A stretch of 64,000 bases of DNA, from positions 3,224,001 through 3,288,000 of the forward strand of contig NZ_LT629757.1 in assembly GCF_900104965.1 (NCBI RefSeq), read 5' to 3'. A program made the position numbers and the translations under genes. Each line of letters begins with the position of its first letter. Position 1 is the first letter of the stretch. Below the pieces are notes generated by a model. That model was not told where the DNA came from and made no database searches. It saw only the letters and a program-made list of their open reading frames with translations. This DNA comes from Nocardioides scoriae. Its GTDB lineage: Bacteria; Actinomycetota; Actinomycetes; Propionibacteriales; Nocardioidaceae. Below, piece by piece: positions 16,970 to 26,231 of the stretch.

Positions 16970-18678
16970 GCACCGACCCACGGGGGCGGTGGTCGCGACT
17001 GACCTCCCCGCGGACGCTCGCGCGGCTGGTCAGCCTCGTGGGCCTGGTGGCCGTCGCGAGCGCGCTGTTCCCGGCCGTCCACGACCGGGCGCGGATCGTC
17101 GCGGGCGTGGTGCCGCCGGTCTTCCCGGCCGCCGCGACGACCGGGACGCTCGCGGCCGGCGTGGTGCTGGTGCTGCTGGGCGGGGGACTGCGGCGCGGCA
17201 AGTTCCGGGCCTGGCTGCTGGCCGTGGTGCTCTCGGGCTTCGCCGTGCTCAGCCACCTGCTCAAGGGCCTCGACGTCGAGGAGGCCGTGCTGACCGGCGT
17301 CGTGCTGGTGCTGCTGCTCGCCGCCCGCGCGCGCTTCACCGCGCGGCCCGACCCGCGCTCCCGGCGCCGGCTGCTGGCGGTGGTGGTGCTGGGCGTGCCG
17401 CTCGCGACACTGCTCGGCATGGTCTGGATCAGCGTCGACGTCGACGGGCTGGCCCCCGGCACCACGCTCCTCGACCGGTTCCTGCAGGCGCTGCTGGGGC
17501 TGGTGGGCGTGCCCGGCCCGGTCGACTTCGTGGAGCCCGACGTGGCGACCCGGTCCGCGGTCGGCCTGGTCGTGCTGGGCGCGGCGCTGGTGCTGCTGCT
17601 CGTGGTGGTGGCGCTGCAGCCGGCGACCGGCCCGCACCGCCTCGAGCCCGGCGAGCGCGGTCGCGTCGAGGAGCTGCTCGGCCGGTGGGGCGCGGTCGAC
17701 TCGCTGTCCTGGTTCGCACTGCGCGACGACCGGGCGGTGATGCTCTCGCCGACCGGCAAGGCGGCGGTGAGCTACCGCGTCGTCGGCGGCGTCTCGCTCG
17801 CCGCGGGCGACCCGCTCGGCGACCCCGAGGCGTGGCCCGGCGCGATCGCGAGCTGGCTGGAGGAGGCCACCTCCTACGGCTGGGTGCCGGGCGTGCTCGG
17901 CTCGAGCGAGCAGGGCGCGGAGGCCTACCACCGCGCCGGCTTCGACGCCCTCGAGCTGGGCGACGAGGCGGTCCTGCACGCCTCCGAGTTCACCACCGAG
18001 GGCCGCAGCATGCGGGTGGTGCGCCAGGCCGTCTCCCGCTGCCGGCGGGCCGGGCTCACCGCCGACTGCCACCGGGTCGAGGACCTGGGGGAGGCCGAGC
18101 GCGCCGAGATCCTCGCCAGCGCCGACGCGTGGCGCGACGGCGAGGTCGAGCGCGGCTTCTCGATGGCCCTGGGCCGGCTCTGCGACCCGGCCGACGCCCG
18201 CGCCGTCATGGTCACCTGCCGCGACGAGGCGGGGCGGCTGCGGGGGCTGCTCCAGCTGGTGCCGTGGGGTGAGGACGGCCTGTCCCTCGACGTGATGCGC
18301 CGCGACCGCGCCGGCGAGAACGGCGTCATCGAGCTGATGGTCACGACCCTGATGGCGCAGTCCGGCGCGCTCGGCGTGCGCCGCGTCTCGCTCAACTTCG
18401 CGGTCTTCCGCAACGTCTTCGCCCGCGGCGAGCGGCTCGGCGCCGGACCGGTGCTGCGGCTGTGGCGCGGGGTGCTGCTCCAGGCGTCGCGGTTCTGGCA
18501 GATCGAGTCGCTCTACCGCGCCAACGCCAAGTTCGCGCCCGAGTGGGTGCCGCGGTTCGCCTGCTTCCGCTCCAGCGCCGAGCTGCCGCAGGTCTCGGTG
18601 GCGGCGCTGCGGGCCGAGGCCTTCCTGGTCGCGCCGTCCTGGTGGCGCCGGCTCAGCGAGTCGCGCACGCACTCCTGA
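16966..18678 (+). CDS. Lysyl-phosphatidylglycerol-synthase-like protein (TM region plus DUF2156 domain)
   Basis: The protein has 570 residues: about 5-6 membrane helices in the first 240 residues, then a cytoplasmic DUF2156 domain of two tandem GNAT folds (LSPTGKAAVSYRVVGGVSLA; VSLNFAVFRNVFARGERLG). This is the synthase module that transfers aminoacyl groups from tRNA to phosphatidylglycerol, as in MprF or the N-terminal part of actinobacterial LysX; no lysyl-tRNA synthetase domain is attached. It probably modifies membrane charge and resistance to cationic peptides. The GTG overlaps the aldo-keto reductase stop. Confidence 0.85.
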   Translation: MSTDPRGRWSRLTSPRTLARLVSLVGLVAVASALFPAVHDRARIVAGVVPPVFPAAATTGTLAAGVVLVLLGGGLRRGKFRAWLLAVVLSGFAVLSHLLKGLDVEEAVLTGVVLVLLLAARARFTARPDPRSRRRLLAVVVLGVPLATLLGMVWISVDVDGLAPGTTLLDRFLQALLGLVGVPGPVDFVEPDVATRSAVGLVVLGAALVLLLVVVALQPATGPHRLEPGERGRVEELLGRWGAVDSLSWFALRDDRAVMLSPTGKAAVSYRVVGGVSLAAGDPLGDPEAWPGAIASWLEEATSYGWVPGVLGSSEQGAEAYHRAGFDALELGDEAVLHASEFTTEGRSMRVVRQAVSRCRRAGLTADCHRVEDLGEAERAEILASADAWRDGEVERGFSMALGRLCDPADARAVMVTCRDEAGRLRGLLQLVPWGEDGLSLDVMRRDRAGENGVIELMVTTLMAQSGALGVRRVSLNFAVFRNVFARGERLGAGPVLRLWRGVLLQASRFWQIESLYRANAKFAPEWVPRFACFRSSAELPQVSVAALRAEAFLVAPSWWRRLSESRTHS

Positions 18679-18805
18679 CCCGGGGCGGTCGCATCGCCCT
18701 CGTCGCCGCTGGCCAGGGCCACCTCGACGCCGCCGGGCTGCTCGCGCCACCGCCCGTGGGCGGGGTCGGCTGCTGGCACCCCGCCCGCGCTGCCACCGCG
18801 GCTGG

Positions 18806-18811
18806 CACGAT
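18806..18811 (+). promoter_or_regulatory. -10 hexamer CACGAT of the MoxR gene
   Basis: CACGAT ends 6 nt before the GTG at 18818 and supports that start on a leaderless mRNA. Confidence 0.45.
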
Positions 18812-18817
18812 GTCGAG

Positions 18818-19687
<870 letters not shown>

Positions 19688-19694
19688 CCCCGCG

Positions 19695-21131
19695 ATGACG
19701 CTCCTCGACCGGCACCTCGCGTTCCTCCGGGCGCTGCGCGACGCCGGCCTCCCGGTGGCGCTGTCGGAGGGCCTCGACGCGGTGCGCGCCATCGACGCCC
19801 TCGGGCTGGGCGAGCGCGAGACGCTCCGGGCGGCGTACGCCGCGACCCTGCTGACCCGCCAGTCCCACCGCCCCGGCTTCGACCAGGTCTTCGACCTCTA
19901 CTGGCCGGCGCTGGTGGGGGACGGGGCCGACCGGGAGGGGTACTCCGAGACGTTCGACAGGCCGGATCGGGACGAATCGGCTGCCGAACGTCTCGGACTA
20001 CCCGGCCCCGCCGACGACCCCGGCCCGCTGGCCGACGGTCCGCAGGCGCTGGCCGACTTCCGCGAGGCGCTGGCGACCGCGATGGCGCTGGGCGACCCCG
20101 ACGCGCTGACGGCGCTGGCCCGCGACGCCGTGCAGCGGTTCGGCCGGATCCGGGGGAGGGGTCCCGGCGAGCAGCGGTGGTCGGCGTACAACGTGATGAA
20201 CCGTGTCAGCCCCGACGAGCTGGTCGCCCGCGCGCTGGCCGGCCTCGGGGTGGCCTCGCCCGACGAGGACCCCTCGCTGCGCCGGCTGGTCGAGGCCCAG
20301 GCGCGGCGCTTCGAGGACCTCGTGGAGACCGACGTACGCCGCCGCGCCGCCGAGGTCCGCGGGCCCCAGCACGTCGCCCGCCACACCGTGCGGCAGGCCG
20401 TCGAGCAGATCGACTTCGGCTCCGCCCGCCGCGCCGACCTGGAGCTGATGCGCCGCGAGATCGCCCCGCTGGCGCGCCGGCTGGCGACGCGGCTGGCGCG
20501 CGAGCAGCACAGCCGTCGCCGCGGGCCGCTCGACTTCCGCCGCACGGTGCGGGCCTCGATGGGCAGCGGTGGCGTGCCCCTGGAGACCCACCACCGGCCG
20601 CGACGCCCGGCCCGGCCCGACCTGGTCGTGCTGTGCGACGTGAGCGGCTCGGTCGCGGGGTTCGCCAGCTTCACGCTGATGCTCGTCTTCGCGCTGCGCG
20701 AGCAGTTCGACCGGGTGCGGGCGTTCACCTTCGTCGACGAGGTCCACGAGGTCACCGACCGCTTCCGGCCGGGCGCCGACCCCGCCACGACGATGGCCGA
20801 GCTGGCGGCCAGCGCGCGCCACGCGAGCCTGTGGGGCCGCACCAGCTACGGCCGCGCCTTCACCCGCTTCGCCGAGCAGCACGCCGACGCGCTGACGCCG
20901 AAGACCCACTTCCTCGTCCTCGGCGACGCCCGCTCCAACCACGGCGACCTGGCGCTGCCGGTCTTCCGCGACCTGGTCCACGCGGCCCGCCACACCTGGT
21001 GGCTCAACCCCGAGCACGTGCGCAACTGGGACACCGGCGACTCGGCGGCGGGCGACTACGGCCGGATCGCGCCGATGGTCGAGTGCCGCAACCTGACCCA
21101 GCTGGGGGAGTTCGTCCACGACCTGGCGTGA
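19695..21131 (+). CDS. von Willebrand factor A domain protein (CoxE-like), MoxR partner
   Basis: The protein has 478 residues. The N-terminal two thirds are helical and charged. The C-terminal vWA domain has the MIDAS motif DVSGS near residue 316 (VVLCDVSGSVAGF) plus later MIDAS residues around GRTSYGRAF and LGDARSN. It should bind the MoxR ATPase encoded just upstream and recruit a client. Between residues 83 and 103 it contains a peptide (YSETFDRPDRDESAAERLGLP) encoded by a 62-bp palindromic repeat, apparently inserted in frame. There is no Shine-Dalgarno; translation is probably coupled to the ATPase gene. Confidence 0.9.
   Translation: MTLLDRHLAFLRALRDAGLPVALSEGLDAVRAIDALGLGERETLRAAYAATLLTRQSHRPGFDQVFDLYWPALVGDGADREGYSETFDRPDRDESAAERLGLPGPADDPGPLADGPQALADFREALATAMALGDPDALTALARDAVQRFGRIRGRGPGEQRWSAYNVMNRVSPDELVARALAGLGVASPDEDPSLRRLVEAQARRFEDLVETDVRRRAAEVRGPQHVARHTVRQAVEQIDFGSARRADLELMRREIAPLARRLATRLAREQHSRRRGPLDFRRTVRASMGSGGVPLETHHRPRRPARPDLVVLCDVSGSVAGFASFTLMLVFALREQFDRVRAFTFVDEVHEVTDRFRPGADPATTMAELAASARHASLWGRTSYGRAFTRFAEQHADALTPKTHFLVLGDARSNHGDLALPVFRDLVHAARHTWWLNPEHVRNWDTGDSAAGDYGRIAPMVECRNLTQLGEFVHDLA
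19940..20001 (+). repeat. 61-62-bp palindromic element, intragenic copy
   Basis: Arms at 19940-19959 and 19982-20001 are inverted (a 13-bp core at 19944-19956 and 19985-19997 is perfect). They match the arms of the elements at 28266-28326 and 50291-50351 (consensus GTAGTCCGCGACGTTCGGCA). This copy lies inside the vWA coding sequence without breaking the frame. Confidence 0.8.
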
Positions 21132-21193
21132 CGGCGGTCTCGCGGCGCCCTCCGCAGTTCGGGCCGACGTCCACGGGCCGGGCGCCGCGCGAG

Positions 21194-21199
21194 TAGAGT
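21194..21199 (+). promoter_or_regulatory. -10 hexamer TAGAGT of the HelD-like gene
   Basis: TAGAGT lies 42 nt before the TTG start. Here a real 5' leader with a Shine-Dalgarno (TGGAGG, about 8 nt before the start) follows, in contrast to the leaderless genes around it. Confidence 0.45.
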
Positions 21200-21241
21200 T
21201 GCGACTCCCCCTTTTCGGTCATCTCCCCTGGAGGCACCGCG

Positions 21242-23398
21242 TTGAACAGTGACGTGGCCGCGCGCGAGGTCGCGCGCGAGCAGGCATACGTCGACACCGT
21301 CTACGCCCAGATGGAGAAGGCCGCGGCGTCCGCGCAGCAGCTGGCCCAGGAGGGCCTCGAACGCGGTCGGATCGGCAACGAGGGCGGCCTCGTCGAGCGC
21401 GACGCGATGGTCTTCCAGGCGGCCCGCCGGATGGCCACGCTCGACGCCGCCCACGAGGGCCTGGTCTTCGGCCGGCTCGACCTGCGCACCGAGCTCGACG
21501 CCCCGCCGCGCTACATCGGGCGCATCGGCCTGCGCGACGACGCCTACGACACGCTGCTCATCGACTGGCGCGCCCCGGCCGCCGCGGTGTTCTACCAGGC
21601 CACCCAGCACGACCCCCAGGGCGTCGTGCGCCGCCGGATCCTGCGGTCCAAGGGCGTGAAGGTGCTCGGCGTCGAGGACGACCTGCTCGACGCCGAGGCC
21701 GAGACCGACCTGCCGATCGTCGGGGAGGGCGCCCTGCTGGCGCAGCTCTCGCGCGCCCGCGACCGCTCCATGCACTCCATCGTCGCGACCATCCAGGCCG
21801 AGCAGGACAAGGCCATCCGGGCCCCGCAGAAGGGCGTCGTGTCGATCTCCGGCGGCCCCGGCACCGGCAAGACGGTCGTGGCGCTGCACCGCGCGGCGTA
21901 CCTCCTCTACGGCGACCGGCGCCGCTACGAGCGCGGCGGCGTGCTCGTGGTCGGCCCGTCGGGCGTCTTCATGCGCTACATCGAGCGGGTGCTGCCCTCG
22001 CTGGGCGAGACCGCGGTCGCGCTGCGCTCCCTCGGCGAGGTCGTCGACGGGCTGCGGGCCACCCGTCGCGAGGAGCCGTCCGTGGCCGAGGTGAAGGGCT
22101 CGGCCGCGATGGCCGAGGTGCTGCGGCGCCTGGCGCGCCAGGCGGTGCCCGACGCCCCGACCGAGTTCCGCGTGTTCTACCGCGACGACAACCTCGTCCT
22201 CGGGCGTCGCGAGCTGGCCCAGATCCGCCGCCAGCTCCTCGGCATGGGCCACCGCAACCGCTCCACCACCAAGGTGGCCTCGACGCTCATCGACGCCCTG
22301 TGGCGCCGCGTCCGCAGCGAGCGGGCGCGCGAGCGCACCAAGGAGGACTTCGTCGAGGAGATGCGGGGCCGCGACGACTTCCTGGCCTTCGCCTCCGCCT
22401 GGTGGCCGGTGCTCGACGCCCCGACCGTGCTCGGCTGGCTGCGCGACCCCGAGCTGCTGGCCCGGGTCGGCGAGGGCGTCCTCGACGACGAGGCCGTGCG
22501 GGTGCTCTCCAAGTCGTGGGGCTCCACCGACCCCGGCGTCGAGGCCCCCGCGCTCTCGGTCGACGACGTGCCGCTGGTCGACGAGCTGCGCTACCTGCTC
22601 GGCGACCCGCCGATCGTCAACACCGGCTCGGTCGACGACGAGTGGCTCAGCGCCGCCGACTCCTCGCTGGTCGAGGTCACCACCGCCTCCGAGCGGGAGT
22701 ACGCCGGCCACCGCAGCTGGACCCCGCCCACCAACCGGGTCGAGGACGACGGCTTCGCCCACGTGCTCGTCGACGAGGCCCAGGACCTCACCCCGATGCA
22801 GTGGCGCATGGTCGGTCGCCGCGGCCGCACCGCCACCTGGACGATCGTCGGCGACGCCGCCCAGTCGTCGTGGCCGGTGCCCGAGGAGGCCCGTCGCGCC
22901 CGCGCCGAGGCGCTCGGCGACAAGCAGGTCCACGATTTCCACCTGTCGACCAACTACCGCAACTCCTCGGAGATCTACGACTTCGCCGCGGCGTACGCCG
23001 AGCGGGTCGGCCTCGACGCCGACCTGCCCGACGCGGTCCGGTCGACCGGCGTACCCCCGCTGGAGCTGGCCGTCGACGACCTCGAGACCGCCGTCCACGA
23101 GCAGCTGGCCGACCTGGCCGGCTCCCTGGAGGGCACCGTCGGGGTCGTAGTGCCCGCCGCCCGGCTCGGCGAGGTCCGCCGCTGGCTGGCGTCCTGGCCG
23201 GAGTTCGCCGGCGAGTCCGGCAGCCCCGACAGCCGCATCGTCGTCCTCCCCGGCCTCGACACCAAGGGGCTGGAGTTCGACGGCATCGTCGTCGTGCAGC
23301 CCCAGGAGATCGAGGACGAGGCCTCCACCGGCCGCGCCACCCTCTACGTCGTCTACACCCGTGCCACCCAGCGGATGGTCACCCTCACGGCCCGGTAG
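21242..23398 (+). CDS. HelD/HelR-type RNA-polymerase-associated helicase (UvrD superfamily)
   Basis: The protein has 718 residues. An N-terminal coiled coil (about residues 1-60) precedes a split superfamily-1 ATPase core: Walker A SGGPGTGKTV with GGPGTGKT at 204-211, Walker B VLVDEAQD at 508-515, motif STNYRNS, and a C-terminal VVYTRATQRM motif VI. This layout is that of HelD-type proteins, which release RNA polymerase from stalled complexes and in some actinobacteria (HelR) protect it from rifamycins. Start is TTG with a good Shine-Dalgarno. The binding partner and any drug link are inferred from family only. Confidence 0.87.
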   Translation: MNSDVAAREVAREQAYVDTVYAQMEKAAASAQQLAQEGLERGRIGNEGGLVERDAMVFQAARRMATLDAAHEGLVFGRLDLRTELDAPPRYIGRIGLRDDAYDTLLIDWRAPAAAVFYQATQHDPQGVVRRRILRSKGVKVLGVEDDLLDAEAETDLPIVGEGALLAQLSRARDRSMHSIVATIQAEQDKAIRAPQKGVVSISGGPGTGKTVVALHRAAYLLYGDRRRYERGGVLVVGPSGVFMRYIERVLPSLGETAVALRSLGEVVDGLRATRREEPSVAEVKGSAAMAEVLRRLARQAVPDAPTEFRVFYRDDNLVLGRRELAQIRRQLLGMGHRNRSTTKVASTLIDALWRRVRSERARERTKEDFVEEMRGRDDFLAFASAWWPVLDAPTVLGWLRDPELLARVGEGVLDDEAVRVLSKSWGSTDPGVEAPALSVDDVPLVDELRYLLGDPPIVNTGSVDDEWLSAADSSLVEVTTASEREYAGHRSWTPPTNRVEDDGFAHVLVDEAQDLTPMQWRMVGRRGRTATWTIVGDAAQSSWPVPEEARRARAEALGDKQVHDFHLSTNYRNSSEIYDFAAAYAERVGLDADLPDAVRSTGVPPLELAVDDLETAVHEQLADLAGSLEGTVGVVVPAARLGEVRRWLASWPEFAGESGSPDSRIVVLPGLDTKGLEFDGIVVVQPQEIEDEASTGRATLYVVYTRATQRMVTLTAR

Positions 23399-23414
23399 GT
23401 GCCCGAGCGATCCC

Positions 23415-23707
23415 CGAGCGGGCGATCGTCGTACGCCGGGGAACGCCGAGCGGGCGTTCGTCGTACGCCGGGGAACACCGAGCGGGCACTTGTCGCACGC
23501 CTCGGCAGCCCGGCCCGTGCTGCAGTCGCCCGGTCGGCGACGCACGGCGTGCTGCGATCGCCCGGTCGGCGGCCCGGGGCGTGCTGCGATCGCCCGCTCG
23601 GCGGCCCGGGGCGTGCTGCGATCGCCCGCTCGGCGGCGCACGGCGTGCTGCGATCGCCCGCTCGGCGGCCCGGGGCGTGCCGCGATCGCCCGGTCGGCGG
23701 GGGCGGG
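23415..23707 (+). repeat. Nine-copy 32-bp tandem array in two opposite orientations
   Basis: This fills the 334-nt gap between the helicase and the PhzE-like gene. Three direct 32-bp copies start at 23415, 23447 and 23479 (unit begins CGAGCGGGCGATCG). After 5 nt, six copies in inverse orientation start at 23516, 23548, 23580, 23612, 23644 and 23676 (unit begins CGTGCTGCGATCGCCCG). Reverse-complementing the second type aligns it with the first over CCGAGCGGGCGATCG. There are no spacers, so it is not CRISPR. The block can fold into a long hairpin and ends 12 nt before the next gene's -10 element. Confidence 0.9.
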
Positions 23708-23719
23708 GTCGGGCGCAGG

Positions 23720-23725
23720 TAGCGT
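23720..23725 (+). promoter_or_regulatory. -10 hexamer TAGCGT of the PhzE-like gene
   Basis: TAGCGT ends 7 nt before the ATG at 23733. With usual spacing its -35 region would fall in the last copy of the 32-bp array. Confidence 0.5.
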
Positions 23726-23732
23726 TCGGCCC

Positions 23733-25652
23733 ATGTCTGCGCCGATCGACGCCCGTGCCGCTCTCGAGGAGCTGCTGGGGCACGAGGCGTGGGCGGTGGT
23801 CCGGATCCGGGAGAGCAGCACGGTCACGCTGGTCGGCGGGCCGGTGAGCCACCTGGCGACGCTGCGCGACGTCCCGCTCGAGGAGGGGCCGCCGGAGCCG
23901 GGGCGCCGCTTCGACCGGCTGGTGGCGGTGCCGTTCCGCCAGGTCGCCGAGCGCGGGTTCACCGCGCACGACGACGGGACCCCGCTGGCCGTGGTCGAGG
24001 TGGTCACCGAGCGCGAGGTGCCGTACGACGACCTGGTCGCCGCCCTGCCCGACGTCGCACTCGACTTCGAGGACGAGGGCGGGTTCGAGACCTCCGACGA
24101 GGCGTACGCCGAGATGGTGGACGCGATCATCCGCGACGAGATCGGCCAGGGGGAGGGCGCCAACCTGGTCGTCGGCCGCCACTACCGGGCGACGCTGCGC
24201 GACTGGGACCACACCCGGGCGCTGAGCGTGCTGCGCCGGCTGCTCACCCAGGAGCGGGGCGCCTACTGGACCTACGCGTTCTGGACCGGCGACCGCTTCC
24301 TCATCGGGGCCTCGCCCGAGCGCCACGTGAGCGTCCACGGCGGCGACGTCCGGATGAACCCCATCTCCGGCACCTTCCGGCTGGGCGGGGCCGCCACGGG
24401 CACGCCCGGCCAGCCGTCCGGGCTGGCAGAGCTCAAGCCGCGGCTGCTGGAGTTCCTGGCCGACGAGAAGGAGATCTTCGAGCTCTTCATGGTCGTCGAC
24501 GAGGAGCTGAAGATGATGTGCGACATCTGCCACGAGGGCGGCCAGGTGCTCGGGCCCTTCCTCAAGCCGATGACCCACCTCGTCCACACCGAGTACCTCC
24601 TGGCCGGCCGCACCCGCGCCGACGTCCGCGACGTGCTGCGCGACACCATGTTCGCCGCGACCGTGACCGGCGCCCCCGTCGAGAACGCCTGCCGGCTGAT
24701 CCACCGCTACGAGTCCGAGGGCCGCGGCTACTACGCCGGCGCGCTGGCGCTCATCGGCCGCGACCCCGACGGCGCCCCGACCGCCGACTCGCCGATCGTG
24801 ATCCGCACCGCCGACGTCAGCCCCGAGGGCCACCTCAAGGTGACGGCCGGCGCCACGCTGGTGCGCGACTCCGACCCCCACTACGAGGTCGCCGAGACGG
24901 TGGCCAAGGCCGGCGGCATCCTGTCGGCCTTCGGGCTGGTCCCGGGCGCGACGGCCACGCCGACCGACGTCGCCGACCTGATCGCCGACGAGGACGTGCT
25001 GATCGCCCTCGGCTCGCGCAACCAGCGGCTCGCGAAGTTCTGGCTGACCGACCAGTCGGGTGCCGCCGCGGCCCCGTCGCTGCGGGGCAAGCGGATCGTC
25101 ATCCTCCACGGCGAGGACGACTTCGTGAACATGCTGGCCCACGTCTTCTCGGTGCTGGGGATGACCTCGACCGTGGTCCGCCACGAGGACTACCGCCGCG
25201 GTGCCTTCGACGGCGCCGACCTGGTCGTGGTGGGTCCCGGACCGGGTGACCCCCGCGACCACGGGCACCCGAAGATCGCGGCCTACCGCCGGGCCGTCGG
25301 CGACCTGCTCGAGACCGAGCAGCCGTTCCTCGCGGTGTGCCTGGGCCACCAGGTGCTGTGCGACGTGCTCGGGCTGCCGCTCGGGTTCAAGGACATCGTC
25401 TTCCAGGGCACCCAGTCCTCGGTCGAGATCGACGGCCGGGTGGAGCCGGTGGGCTTCTACAACACCTTCGTCGCGCGTCCCGGCGAGCAGCTGCCCGACG
25501 GCGTGCGCGTCCAGGCCGACCCGGCCACCGGCGACGTCCACCAGGTCGAGGGGGCGCACTTCCGCGGCGTGCAGTTCCACGCCGAGTCGATCCTCACCGA
25601 GAACGGCTTCGCGCTGCTGCGCACCCTGCTGCTGGACCTGCTGGGGGAGTAG
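23733..25652 (+). CDS. PhzE-like fused chorismate-binding/glutamine amidotransferase enzyme (ADIC or anthranilate synthase family)
   Basis: The protein has 639 residues, the length of PhzE. The N-terminal chorismate-binding domain carries MNPISGTFRLGG, EELKMMCDICHEGG, GPFLKPMTHLVHTEY and ENACRLIHRYE...GRGYYAGALALIGRD, which match PhzE better than TrpE. The C-terminal class I amidotransferase has nucleophile Cys536 (VCLGHQV) and His616/Glu618 (QFHAES). PhzE makes 2-amino-2-deoxyisochorismate from chorismate and glutamine. No other phenazine gene is near, so the product is uncertain; anthranilate is the alternative. An amidotransferase gene follows after 6 nt and pabB is close. Confidence 0.87.
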   Translation: MSAPIDARAALEELLGHEAWAVVRIRESSTVTLVGGPVSHLATLRDVPLEEGPPEPGRRFDRLVAVPFRQVAERGFTAHDDGTPLAVVEVVTEREVPYDDLVAALPDVALDFEDEGGFETSDEAYAEMVDAIIRDEIGQGEGANLVVGRHYRATLRDWDHTRALSVLRRLLTQERGAYWTYAFWTGDRFLIGASPERHVSVHGGDVRMNPISGTFRLGGAATGTPGQPSGLAELKPRLLEFLADEKEIFELFMVVDEELKMMCDICHEGGQVLGPFLKPMTHLVHTEYLLAGRTRADVRDVLRDTMFAATVTGAPVENACRLIHRYESEGRGYYAGALALIGRDPDGAPTADSPIVIRTADVSPEGHLKVTAGATLVRDSDPHYEVAETVAKAGGILSAFGLVPGATATPTDVADLIADEDVLIALGSRNQRLAKFWLTDQSGAAAAPSLRGKRIVILHGEDDFVNMLAHVFSVLGMTSTVVRHEDYRRGAFDGADLVVVGPGPGDPRDHGHPKIAAYRRAVGDLLETEQPFLAVCLGHQVLCDVLGLPLGFKDIVFQGTQSSVEIDGRVEPVGFYNTFVARPGEQLPDGVRVQADPATGDVHQVEGAHFRGVQFHAESILTENGFALLRTLLLDLLGE

Positions 25653-25658
25653 GAGCCC

Positions 25659-26228
25659 GTGGCCGCGCCCGACGTGCTCGTCGTGGACCACTACGACTCC
25701 TACACCTGGAACCTCGTCCACCTCGTCGCCGCCGTGACGGGCGTGCTGCCCACGGTCGTGGAGCACGACGCCCCGGGCACGCTGGAGCGCGCGGCCGCCG
25801 CCGACCACGTGGTGCTCTCGCCCGGCCCCGGCCACCCCGCGGACGCGCACGACTTCGCGCTCGGCCGCGACGTGTTCGCGCTCGGCCGGCCGGTGCTCGG
25901 GGTGTGCCTGGGCATGCAGGCGCTGGTCACGGCGCACGGCGGCACGGTCGCGCGCGTCGAGCCCGCCCACGGCGAGCTGGCGGTGGTGCACCACGACGGC
26001 ACCGGTCTGTTCGCCGGGGTGCCGGACCCGTTCGAGGCGGTGCGCTACCACTCGCTGGCGGCGGTCGACCTCGGGCCGGTGCTGGTGCGCACGGCCCACG
26101 ACGGGCCGAGCGGCGTCGTCATGGCCGTGGCCCATCCCGACCTGCCGCTCGTGGGCGTGCAGTTCCACCCGGAGTCGGTGCTCTCGACGCACGGCGAGCA
26201 GCTGGTCCGGAACTTCCTCGCGGGCTGA
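25659..26228 (+). CDS. Class I glutamine amidotransferase, PabA/TrpG type
   Basis: A 189-residue stand-alone amidotransferase supplying ammonia to a chorismate-using synthase. The triad is Cys83 in GVCLGMQ and His/Glu in QFHPESV. The start VLVVDHYDSYTWNLVH is the typical PabA/TrpG N-terminus. Its GTG lies 6 nt after the PhzE-like stop, with the Shine-Dalgarno GGGGGAG formed by the end of that gene. Because the PhzE-like enzyme has its own amidotransferase domain, the likely partner is PabB encoded at 27016, giving a 4-amino-4-deoxychorismate synthase for folate; pairing with a TrpE elsewhere is also possible. Confidence 0.88.
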   Translation: MAAPDVLVVDHYDSYTWNLVHLVAAVTGVLPTVVEHDAPGTLERAAAADHVVLSPGPGHPADAHDFALGRDVFALGRPVLGVCLGMQALVTAHGGTVARVEPAHGELAVVHHDGTGLFAGVPDPFEAVRYHSLAAVDLGPVLVRTAHDGPSGVVMAVAHPDLPLVGVQFHPESVLSTHGEQLVRNFLAG

Positions 26229-26231
26229 GCC

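Noticed and set aside
23415-23707. CRISPR array
   Set aside because: The 32-bp units are contiguous with no variable spacers, occur in both orientations, and no cas gene is present.
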